Shown here: in pieces, positions 54,223-64,000 of the stretch
How the letters are laid out: each line of letters opens with the position of its first letter
How positions within the stretch are numbered: position 1 is the first letter of the stretch
Assembly (NCBI GenBank): GCA_013368315.1
Contig: JAACJM010000180.1
Coordinates: forward strand, 62,001 to 126,000
Reading direction: 5' to 3'
Length of the DNA: 64,000 nucleotides
Source of the DNA: Tetrapyrgos nigripes
Taxonomy: Eukaryota; Basidiomycota; Agaricomycetes; Agaricales; Campanellaceae
Program-made: the position numbers and the translations under genes
The notes under the pieces: model-generated
Told to the model about the DNA's origin: nothing
Databases searched by the model: none
The model's input: the letters and a program-made list of their open reading frames with translations, nothing else

Positions 54223-55880
54223 TGTTAATGTCCTTCCAGCTTGTCTGGATGTTATACTACTCCTGCATTCCTGTCTAAGGGACTTGATGCAGCCTTCGGG
54301 AAGGGCAAGGAGGAGGAGGGGAAGCACCAGTGAAGGTGACATCGTCTTCTGATGATCTGATCGATCGAGCGGAAACAAAAGATCTTAGATGTGCGCTAGG
54401 GGTACCTGAATAGTACATTATGTGCCGGTAAAGCTGCTGCTGCCAGTGAAGCATTGCTGAAGTGATGGTGCCAATGCTTTAAGTATGGCGTAAGTTGACA
54501 TCGGCATGGCGTTGTACGTTTGGTAAATATCTTGATAATATGCTAGTACGCATGAATTCATCCTGAAAGAATCATGAAAGAATTGCCATGATGTGTTTGC
54601 AGTTGAGATCTTGAGCTCTTGAGGCACCACTGTCAGTCTAGCTTGTGTATGACGATGTCAGCCACACGTCAGCACCGACCGAGTCGGGAGGCCGAATCCT
54701 ATAAATGTGAGTCTAGACAAGAGCTTATAACATCTCAAAAGACATTATGGGTCTTATGTTCTGCTGCAAGGTTTCAGAAATCATTTTCACGGCCTTGCAT
54801 GCTCTTTTAATGTCTGTAGGATTATCTCAACTAGATTGTACTGTCTCAGAAGTGAATGGAAGTCTTTTTATGCAATGGAAGGCTCACTATAAAGTTGAGC
54901 AGCTTATTAGGGCCTACAATACAGCAGAAATTGTTCTAGTAACCTTACATCCACCTATGAGGTGATTTCATGATTTCATGCATTATTTGCCTTGAAACTT
55001 TTTGCATATTTTCCTGATGTACTTATTCCTTGAAGTCACTGGTTGATCACTAACAGCGCTACAATAAAATTGGCGACCCATCAACCCTGTAGTACAGTGG
55101 AATAAAATGCCCAATTCCATACATTTTATTTGTCAACTTGGGTTTTAATTTTTGTTAAAATTGGAATTCATAGATGCAGCAGGACCATGCATTACCATGA
55201 CAATAACACAATGTAAGGATGTATCTAATCTGGTTTTGCCTGAGGATAAGTACTGCAATTTCTTCTTCCTTCAGCCTTACATTGATCCCACTTCACTGAA
55301 AGAACTGTGATCATGTTAGACAGATGCGATAACCAACTATGCCATTGAGTCAGATGCTTTGAAATCAAGGGATGTTGTACTGACAGATATGCATGAAGAA
55401 TATCTAGAAAAAGGTATCGACTTCAAGGACCGAAGACTCATTCTCCAGTAGCTTTTTGAGTCAATAGATCACTCTAAGCATCATTGAAGAAAGAGACAGG
55501 ATTGCGGAGTCACATCGCAATCTCAGTGGAACATGGGAAGGAAAGAACTTTGAAAGGGCTTTCACCGACGCATGCGATCACTGTTATGTATCAGTTCATA
55601 ATTCTCAAGAAACTCCAGTACAAAGATGATTGTAAGTGTAGATACATAGATGTAGAATCTAGATACTTGATCATTCTACTTGAAGATGTCAGACGTGTAT
55701 GGAGACGGCCCTGAGAGGAGAAAGGCTTACATGATCCACCACCAAAATACCTCCAAATCCACAGCAGAATCTGTTTCAATATTGGCAAACCGCAGACCGT
55801 AAACATGCCAATGATCACATACCAAGGCTGCCATTGACCAAGTCGGTTTGTCATGTACTTCTGTACTTCCCTCAAACACT
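54223..55880. other. duplicated non-coding stretch with tRNA-Val 5' half at 55314-55351
   Basis: Partner of 5016-6675. The short frame at 54747 ends early (TGA at 54963) relative to its partner at 5542, which argues against a gene. The tRNA-Val 5' half on the minus strand at 55314-55351 is the counterpart of 6109-6146. Confidence 0.6.
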
Positions 55881-58800
55881 TCAAACCTGATTCTCCTCAG
55901 CATCAATCCCCAACTCCTCCAACGCCTTCCTTCCTCTCCGTATCCAATACTTCCTCACCTGACGATATTGGAACCACCTATTAGGGTCCAACTCTGCCAG
56001 TTCATTGATAGTGTCCAAATCCATCGCATCGACGTCTATTACATCGGCTCCTTCAGGTGGAGGTAGGTTGCCTTGGAAGACAAATTGGCCTAGGCCGGGG
56101 ATTTCGTCTGAGTCGGACGGGGAGGGGAAGGAGGTGTTTGGGGCTTGAGTGGCTTTAGTAGTGTCTAGAGTAGTGGAGGTGGAAGTAGAAGGAGCAGAAG
56201 GACCGTCGAAACTGGGGTTATTGGAGTCAGGTGGAGTGGATGATGGGGGCCCGGGAGGAGGGCTGCTGGATGTTTGTTGGACTGGTTCGTTGGTCAACAT
56301 ATCTGTATCAGTCACGACAGCGATAGACGGGTTGCTGACGCTGAAATCGGCACCGTTCACATCGGGCATGGGTGCATCAGCATTGACAACGACAGACGTG
56401 GTCACGGGAGCGGGGACACCCGAGGCTGGCGCTGGAGCTTGACGAATTGGGGGTAATGGCGCAGGTATAGAAGAAATGGGTGTGTTGGCGTTGGTGTTGT
56501 TGGTGTTGTTAAGGGTAGTGGTAGTAGCGACAGGACCAACATTACCATCCCCTCGACTAGCACCACCACCGGCAGTCTGACCCAAATCAACCTTCCTCTT
56601 CTTCCTCCACCTCTCTTTCTTCGGCTTGGCACCACCAACGCCAGCTGGTTGCACAAATATTGATGTCGACGCCGCCGCCGTAGAGATGGTGGTGGTGGTG
56701 GTGGTGGTTGTAGTATCCTTCAACGATTTGGTGATATTACGCTCATACAGCCTTTCCAACTCTTCGTCGTCTTCTTCTGAATCAGTTTCCCCAGTCATAG
56801 CTCTTGCTGTTGCTTTTCCCTTGCCCTTCTCCTTCGAGCCACCATCGGTATCGATACTTTCTCCAATCCCTGTCCCATTCCCTATTCCATTTTGACTCTC
56901 ATTCCCGACACCTTCGCCATAACCATCATCTTCCTCAACTATACTAAAAATCCGCTTTCCCCTCATCCACGCCGCAACGTTACTCTCTAACTTGATAGCG
57001 TCCAATACGCCTATAACGGCTAATATGGTCTCGTCGTACTTTCGAGGGATCCTTTTATCCTTGCCCGGATTGTCGTTGGCGTTTGCACCCCGATCGACAC
57101 CCCCATTGACACTGCCATCAAAGTCGGACCCAACACCAGAAAACGACTGAGAAGCTGTAGCGTGCAGCGGTAGTGGTAACGATGACGATATCGGTGGAAG
57201 TGGAGGAGGCGGCATCCCATCGTAATCCAGACCATGACGATGACCATCCGTACTAATATCCATATCCAAAGTCCCACCACCACCCCAATTCGAATTATTC
57301 GCAAGGGGGTCACCGTCGTCAATGATCTCAGTCGCAATCGTCTTCACAGACGCAGAAGATCTGGAATCTACCGAAATCGACATATCAGATAAGGAAGACT
57401 TGGTTTTTTGGAGGATGAGGCCAATGTCGGTGTCGGTTGCCAAGTTGACGTTTGAAGGTAAAGGTAAACTCCCCTTGACCAAAGGAGGAGAGGTAGAGAT
57501 AGGAATAGTAGGGATAGAGGCAGAGATATCCACCATAGACCCCGTATCGTTTAACGTTCTCTTGCGTTTTAGCTGCTTAGCAGTAGCAGGGGAGTTGGGT
57601 ACAGTGGCGATAGAATCGGTGGAGGTGTTCGCTACGACGTCTTCGGTTATTGCGTCTTCGTCGATGGGAATTTCAGTTTCGGTTTCGGTAGGTCCTTCCG
57701 TGGCTTCGACTCCTCTCCCTTCTTCTCGTTCTCGTTCTCGTTCTTCTGAGCCTTCCGCAGATTTGCCGCCCATGTCTATAGCGGTACCTGGAACAGCGTC
57801 GGCGACACTATCTTCGCCCCCCTCAATACCAAAACTCATAAAACTCGTAAGAACAACCCTCCCATCCCTCGCCCAAACATCCCTCGAATACTCTGGTACG
57901 CAAAAATGGTTATAGGGTTGTAAACGTGCTTTGAGAGGAGAATCGTCTAGGAGAAGGGTTGTGAGGGGGGAGTGTGTGTATGGGGTGGGGTGCATGGCGT
58001 CGGCGTTTGGAGCAAGAGGGGCAGCATGAGCATTAGCGTCGTTATTACTGGATGTAGATGTGGATGTAGATGTCGTTGCTGATTCTGGTATAGGAGCGGT
58101 GTCTTCATCTTTTTCTTTATCTTCAGCACCCTCAGCCGAAGCGGATGCGAAAGCAGGTGTTGTTGAGGTCGTCATCGTATCTGCGTCCGCACCTCCTACT
58201 TCTGCTTCTGCGTCTGCGTCTGCGTCTGTGCTTGCTTCCGCCTCCATCTGCTTCTTCATCTCGGTAAGGAACTCATTCCCCGGTATCAAAGGCGTAAGCT
58301 TCTCCCAAGGTTTATCAAGGTCTTTTGTCGTTTGGGTTTTGGTGTCTAGAGGTTGAGAGTTGGGAGTTGTAAGTTTAATGAGAGACGTTGAAGGAAACGG
58401 AAACGAAAACGAAGAAAAGGAAACGCGGTGGGGAAATGAGAAGGGGAAGGGGAAGATGGGACGTGGGATGAATAGAATGAAATAAACCAGAATAAAATAA
58501 AACAGCAACAGCAACGATGCAACAGAAACATAAACATAAACATAAAGAAGGAAGAGGAAAATGAGAGAAGGAAACGAAACTCAAAACTCAAAAACTCACT
58601 ATAAGCAGATTGATCCAAACCGAGTGTATCCCGAGCCCATACGGCTATTAAACCTGGTTTCTTCTTCTTCTCTTCCTCGTTCTCCTTCGCGCCAGCTTGA
58701 GGGTCAGCCTGACTCTCGTTACCCGGCTCGCCAGCATAATGACTCTCCTCATAATTCCCCAAATGACCCCCACCCTTCGTCCCACCTCCTTCCCCTTCCC

Positions 58801-59938
58801 CTACTTGAACCCCCACCCCACCACCACCACCACCACCACCACCACCACCACCACCACCACCACCCTTCGTTCCACCCTCCCCTACCCCAGCCTTACCCCC
58901 TGCCCCACCTGCACGAGTGCCAAACACCCTCCCAACCATATCCCTCACACTATGCGGCTGCGCCGAACTCCAAACCATAACATCCAACCATTTACACGTT
59001 TCTTCATGGAATAGATACGAGACGAATGCGGGGATGTATGGACGGAGGTGGGTAGGACGAAGGGGACGTTGGGAGAGGTAGAGTGGGTCGGCGTAGGGGT
59101 CCCATTTTTCGTTCCCGTCAGACGCAGGTGCGGGTAGAGGTACAGGACGGATGTCTCTACCGAATCCGTCTTTATCAGAACCAGGAACAGGAACAGGTCG
59201 AGGTATGTCCCGACCAAATTCGTCCTTCTCGGGGGCATCACCACGATCCGCGTCGGTGTCTCTGTCCCTCTCCTTCCCCTTACCCCTCGGCTTCCCACCC
59301 CGTCTCGCACCCCTCCCCCCATGCCCATGCCCATGCCCACTGTGCCCATACAAATCTCTCTTCCTCGGCGGCGCTCTATAAACCAACGTCCCATTTAAAT
59401 CCAATATCAACAGCTTTCTGGCCTCAGAGGGATGTTCCAACCGGGTTGAGGGTTGGGAAGAGATGGTTTTGTATGAGGGTGAGGGGGATGCTGGAGGAGG
59501 AGAATGTGCACGGAAGTGGGGATCATAACGCGAAGAGTAAGACGGACCAGATGCAGAGCCGGAAGGAACAGGCTGGGGTTGACTATACGAGAAGTGTTTG
59601 CCGAGGAAACTGGGACCTGGACCGTTAAGCGCGCTCCCACTGCCTTCCCCTTCCCCTCCTTCACTGCCCGTGGTATAATAACTCCACCCCTCATTAAACT
59701 CATCCCCATACGGATCCACCATCCTCCCACTACCATCCGGAGGCATATAAAAGGCCATAGAAGTGTAAGATGACTGGACACTCAACGCGCTGGTACGTGG
59801 GTTGTAGTTGTACCCCGAGCCGTAGGCGTCAGAGTAGGGGTCCAAGTCGTCTTCATTGTCATCATTTATATCCCCTTGTTCGTGTTTCCTTCTGGAATTC
59901 CGGTTATGATTCGTGTTTGGGTTTCGTCCTCGTGCCAT
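55881..59938 (-). CDS. FCP1-like HAD-family protein, intact (1267 aa, two exons)
   Basis: Exon 1 59938-58600 and exon 2 58345-55881 (3804 nt, one frame) flank a 254-nt intron (donor GTGAGT, acceptor TCTAG). The chosen start is the ATG at 59938 (MARGRNPNTN); the open frame extends upstream, but the sequence there is leader conserved in the remnants. HAD motif I is LLILDLNGTLVYR (Asp at about 180), motif II lies at VMVWSS (about 322) and the motif IV-like LLLDDSP at about 577-583. This is the order of the FCP1/NIF (Scp-type) phosphatase domain, but long low-complexity inserts separate the motifs, including a run of about 16 Gly (about 359-374). The second Asp of DxDGT is Asn, so catalysis is uncertain. 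The rest is Ser/Thr-, Asp/Glu- and Pro-rich and probably disordered, with a conserved C-terminus (WFQYRQVRKYWIRRGRK). Partner proteins are unknown. Three broken relatives lie in the window. Confidence 0.85.
58818..58863 (-). repeat. CCA/TGG trinucleotide microsatellite coding for poly-Gly
   Basis: About 15 uninterrupted CCA units on the plus strand, read as GGT codons (poly-Gly) in exon 1 of the FCP1-like gene. The broken copy A at 9.7 kb has no such run, so it expanded in, or was lost from, one copy after duplication. Confidence 0.9.
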
Positions 59939-60734
59939 CCTGCGTACAATCAGTACCTCATCCGAAACCAAAGCAACGAAACTACACACCGAAAGTATAT
60001 CTGGGCTAAGAGTTAAACAGAAAGACGAGAGAAACAGAGTGTAAAGCACCTTGAAATCGGAAAGCAATCAAATCGTAGTTAAGAGACTGTGAAAGTTGAA
60101 AACAAGCACTGCTATATTTACGTGTGTTACTTTCGGAAACCTTACTTTTACTTTTCTCACACTTTCCCCTATAGTCGTCGGCCACTGGTATGCTACCCAT
60201 ATCCTTCGGTTTCAGCTGAGGAACTGAGACATGACATCCTTGTAGATAGATTTATGGATCGGCATGGTCTTCTACGAACATGCCGGGTGTAAACGCGGTA
60301 TAGCCCGCCACGTCTACTCAAGTCCTTACCAATGAAATTGGGCACGTCAAGCTTCGTGACGGTAGTCCCACGGCAGGTGATTAGACCAGGAGCTTGCACA
60401 ACCAAATCGGAATCGTCGAATCGTGTTTGATGATGTGCTAAAAAATGAGAGGCTTTGGTAAGATATGGGAGTCAGAGCTAAAAGTGGGGTTGAGCAAAGA
60501 CGTGATTTTGAATGTATATTGCGAGGTACTTATTAGAAGTGGGCTTCGATAAACTACGAAGGTGAGCTGACAGTGAGGTTGGGCAAATATATTGATTTTG
60601 ACTGTTGTATTCAATGAGAATTTCAGGACCTTTAGTGACTGCAGGACAACGGGGGTAGAGACGTAACAAGTACTCCAGCTGACGCTACCTGTGTTAAGCG
60701 AGCACTGTCAATGAGCGTCCCATTATTGCTGGAT
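59939..60734. other. upstream region of the FCP1-like gene; no other gene seen
   Basis: Contains the leader shared with the degenerate copies (GTGCTTTACACTCTGTTTCTC read on the minus strand near 60045) and then unique sequence. Two loosely similar stretches (about 60481 and 60568: GTTGAGCAAAGACGTGATTTTGA against GTTGGGCAAATATATTGATTTTGA) suggest an old local duplication. Confidence 0.45.
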
Positions 60735-61080
60735 ATCGTACCGCCATCCGGGTCCCTTGTACATAAGTACAATAAGTCACTTCTGTCAATGCACATAGCA
60801 CATAGCACGTACACCTCACAATCTTTCTTATCTATGCATACTAGCAGTTGTAGTTAGGAATCTGTCTATTAGGGGGAGACTAATCACTCCTTTAGGCTTT
60901 ACATCGCACTTTGCCACTATCCGATGCCTCTTGCAGGTTTTATATACTTAGAAGATAACAACAGTGAGTGTCCGACTCCCGTTATCATTTGATATCGTAT
61001 CGCCATCTAGGTCCTTTGTACATAAAATCGGTCTCTTCTGTCAATGCACATAGCACATAGCATGTACACATCACAATCGT
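60735..61080 (+). repeat. direct repeat pair of about 85 bp
   Basis: 60735-60822 and 60998-61076 share GATATCGTA-CGCCATC, GTCC-TTGTACATAA and TTCTGTCAATGCACATAGCA followed by CATAGCA-GTACAC-TCACAATC. The spacing is about 263 bp. Function unknown. Confidence 0.7.
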
Positions 61081-62137
61081 TCCCGGCGAATACTAGAACC
61101 AGAACGCATCGTGAACGGACGACGGATCTCACCGTGGCTTTCTCGGAGGAGCTTGTATAGGTAAATCATCAAAAACAATCGGCGACTGGCTGGTAGAGTT
61201 GGTAAAGAGTATTGTAGTGAAATGACGAAGCTGTTGAAGGAGAGCTCACTGGATGTGAGGCCTAACCGCCTACGTCAAAGAAGAGGTAAGCTTCTTGAAC
61301 CTGAAACTGCAGTTGCTGCATGAACGGCACCAAGCATCAAGCTATCAGCGACATCACCTTCCCTATCCCTGCCTGCCACCAAAAATCTCTCTTTTCTCCA
61401 GGAGCTTGGGAACTCCGTTTTTGAGTCGGGACTGGCTTTGTGTCCTGTGGTTGATGGGAGATGGTATCCGACATTAATACTGCTTCGCTGTATGTGGCCA
61501 GTTATACTTAGATATCACTGCCGCCGTGGTTAGCTTTTATCATGAATTCAATGGGGCCTCCACCTTCTCATTTGCTTTGTTTCATATTCATCAAGGATCA
61601 GACTCGCATGAACGAGTGCTCAGTGGAAGCTTATTCAGTAGCCGAGAGAGAGAGGCAATTGTTACCGCTGAACCACTCGTCTCCAGTCTTTTCACGTCGT
61701 TATAATACCTGAAGCAGACCTGACAGAAATTTGGGTCAGTGGTTGATTCGATTTTAATTACCAAAAGCCGTTAATACCAAGTTCCGACTCGTGACTAAAG
61801 AAAAAGGTCAGTAAATCAAACGAGTAGGAGAGGTGCATGCAGTATCATATCATTCATAGGTTCTTCTGAAGCGGTATTGGGACAATTACTCATGAAGCGT
61901 AGTCAAAGGCCATGGCTCAGAATCATTGCATCCGAAGCTAACGAGTGATAAGGTTTGATAGGTACAATTATACTTTCCTTAATCATAATAATCATATTGT
62001 TGATCCGCTGAGCACTCGATCATCAGATGCACTACCAACTGACAGATACTTAAACTTAAAGAGCAGGCAAAGCGAGAATTTGCTGTCGATTATACTTTTC
62101 TTTGCCCCCATAGTCGTCCCCTCTGCCGTCCTCGCAA
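61081..62137. other. unannotated stretch upstream of the membrane protein gene
   Basis: No conserved motif, repeat or convincing reading frame was seen. The last few hundred bases presumably hold the promoter of the gene at 62138. Confidence 0.4.
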
Positions 62138-63466
62138 ATGACAAGGATCCACTCCTCCTTCCTCATACCTTCAGATATCACTGGCATTCAGGTGGCTTTA
62201 GTGCTAGCTGCAGTTGAAGCACTTCTCTTCGGTAAGTCTTCTTCCAGAACCCAAGGGTCAACTTTGATGTATCTCTCTACTCACTGCCTTCCTATCTAGG
62301 CATTGAGCTTGCGCTCACCCTTTCTACCATTTTGTTGCTATGGTAGGTCTATCCAAAATTTTCCGACACGATTTTAAACATGGATCCAGTCAGCGAGGAC
62401 TTCGACAGTCACCAATGCGAATTTTCCTTGTGGCTGCATGTGGAATCATGCTCCTAGGCTCAGCATGGCTCTTGACGACAAACCAGATATTTTATGTGGT
62501 TCAGATCCAAGGGATGGCATATCAGACATACAATCCTATTCCAACCATGATGATGACGAACATAATGGTACTAGTACTGGCAAGAATTGGTGTGAGTTCC
62601 TCTGTGCTATTTTAATTCCTCATCTGAATAATGAAGTACTTATACATGAATAGTATTTCGTGGGGGATCTGATTGTGGTTTGGAGGGTATGGATCATTTT
62701 GCAAAGGGAAACTATTTCCAGAGGGATTCTTCTTTTCTGTATTGCTCAATCATTAGGTAAGAATCCATACCATACTTTGGAGAAATTGATTTTGGTGGGC
62801 TGACATTTCTGGGTTTAGGATGCAGTATATATGATGCGTTCCTTGCCATCAAAGCTGACCTTGATCTAAATTTTGTATGTATATATTTTTGTCGATTTAT
62901 TGAGACCCAGGCTTAGATTATGGAGGGACCATCTCAATTTATCCGTGTGATACTGCCAATATCACTTGTCTTCACCAACCTCACAGCAACTCTCCTGATT
63001 GCAAAAAAAGCTTGGTAAGCAGACAGAAGACTGTTAGTTTCCGTCTTTAACTTGATTTCTCAACAGGCACTACAGAAAATCTGTTAAAGCTCACCTTGGC
63101 AGATTGAATAAAAAAAGCCAAGTTGAGCAGGTACTGGTACTCTTAGTACAGTTGGGTATAATCTATTGCATTGCCTGGGTAGGTAATCATTTGTGCTGTC
63201 TTACAACTTGAATACCAATAACATTTTAAACCCAGATTCTAGCTATTCCTGGTGTATTCAATCCAGGGTATGAGAGTTCTGTAGGACCTTACCTGACTAT
63301 AATAATGCCCCACCTGGAAGCAATTTACCCCACAACAATCATCCTCCTTTCCCACCTCCACAAGACTGGCCAAGACTCCATTCTCGAGAGTCTTTCTCAA
63401 CCTCTGGGATTTGCAGCACCTGTTCCATTGTCCCAGACTGATCCACTAGCATCCACACATGTATAG
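62138..63466 (+). CDS. multi-helix (seven-TM-like) membrane protein, 312 aa, eight exons
   Basis: Exons are 62138-62231, 62300-62342, 62390-62591, 62654-62756, 62819-62874, 62917-63014, 63067-63178 and 63236-63466, totalling 939 nt in one frame with GT-AG introns of 42-68 nt. The protein begins MTRIHSSFLIPSDITGIQVA. Hydrophobic segments lie at about residues 17-45, 55-75, 100-120, 120-150, 175-195, 220-240 and 250-280. Conserved-looking parts are TNIMVLVLARIG, DLIVVWRVWIIL and an Arg/Lys-rich loop (HYRKSVKAHLGRLNKK) before the last helices. It has the layout of the large agaricomycete family of uncharacterised seven-helix membrane proteins, which look like receptors but have no known ligand. 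No retroelement or second copy is nearby, and it seems to be ordinary unique sequence. Confidence 0.8.
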
Positions 63467-64000
63467 GCACATAGCACTCCGAGTCAAGATAGAGTATGAT
63501 ATCCATAAAGCTAGTAGAGGATATTCTGTGGTGGTTTAATCTGGAGATTTTGACTGAGGGATATAAAACACAGCAGGAGGAGTGGGAAGAACAAGTTTAT
63601 TTTACTTATGAAATGATTCTGATATCTCTCTCATCTACTTACTTACAATATATTTGTACCATCCTTTGACTAAGTATTTAATCATTATGACCCATTCGCA
63701 AAGAATCCCCCAAAATTGTCACAATTTACCCAGCCACGGATCACGGACAGCAAATCGCAGAAAAAAAGATTCGCGAGACAGGTCAAAGTCACAACCACCT
63801 CGCGAATTGAACGAAATGGTACAGTAGATCTCAAGAGACTAGTCGGTGTAGAGGTCCCATTATTCTTTTCGGTCCCTGTGGTGTTGGTTTAACTGAGGAT
63901 GAGCCGCAGCAGAAATGTCAAGGCCCTTTCTAATGAACAGATATGTGTATTTTGATGTCATCGTCTCCCCGAGGGACGACTCTGCTTGGTGCCACGAGTA
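63467..64000. other. 3' flank of the membrane protein gene, no gene seen
   Basis: Probably the 3' untranslated region and intergenic DNA. No reading frame or repeat recognised up to the window end. Confidence 0.4.

Larger units (their letters stand above)
48092..60060. repeat. large direct segmental duplication, copy 2 (partner 1-10680)
   Basis: The more complete of the two copies: it contains a full-length Ty3 element, tRNA-Val and the intact FCP1-like gene. The homology to copy 1 must extend left to at least the 5' LTR, but that part of copy 1 is outside the window. Confidence 0.93.

Noticed and set aside
1..64000. CRISPR arrays, operons, ribosome binding sites, rRNA genes
   Set aside because: None seen, and the first three are not expected in a nuclear fungal sequence. 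The tandem 99-bp units are ankyrin coding repeats, not CRISPR.

Overview
The window looks like the nuclear genome of an Agaricomycete (mushroom-forming basidiomycete). The genes carry many short GT-AG introns (about 47-70 nt). They belong to families typical of that group: NACHT-ankyrin NLR-like proteins, a laccase, a dienelactone hydrolase-like protein, an FCP1-like HAD protein and a seven-helix membrane protein. The mobile elements (chromodomain Ty3, Ngaro-type tyrosine-recombinase retroelements, hAT, a Helitron helicase remnant) fit the same origin. The species was not identified.

Layout. (1) 1-10.7 kb: the 3' part of a decayed Ty3 element, a non-coding stretch with an intron-containing tRNA-Val(AAC), and a broken minus-strand FCP1-like gene. 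(2) 10.9-24.5 kb: unit 'Q', a hAT remnant, an intact NACHT-ankyrin gene (868 aa), a wrecked plus-strand copy of the FCP1-like gene, and a dienelactone hydrolase pseudogene. (3) 24.5-43.1 kb: Q again, now interrupted by a split-direct-repeat (Ngaro-like) retrotransposon. That element itself carries a Ty1/copia-type solo LTR and a complete Ty3 element. After it come a second NACHT-ankyrin gene (767 aa), another wrecked FCP1-like copy and an internally deleted laccase. (4) 43.1-46.7 kb: a 1.9-kb inverted-repeat element with an 8-bp target duplication, a Helitron/Pif1 helicase fragment and two tRNA-like relics. (5) 46.7-60 kb: a second copy of block 1, with the complete Ty3 element (both LTRs and TSD), the second tRNA-Val and the only intact FCP1-like gene (1267 aa). 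(6) 60-64 kb: mostly unannotated DNA, then an intact eight-exon, 312-aa multi-helix membrane protein gene.

The window is therefore two interleaved large duplications (1-10.7 kb with 48.1-60 kb; 10.9-21.8 kb with 24.5-42.5 kb) riddled with nested insertions. Several insertions can be dated relative to each other because the partner copy keeps the empty site. Four protein-coding genes appear intact: two NACHT-ankyrin genes, one FCP1-like gene and one membrane protein gene. The rest of the coding sequence is decaying. Substitutions between element copies fall largely at CpG, as expected from cytosine-methylation or RIP-like decay of repeats.

Exon boundaries were derived by eye from splice consensus, reading frame and comparison between internal copies. 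No database search or expression data were available.
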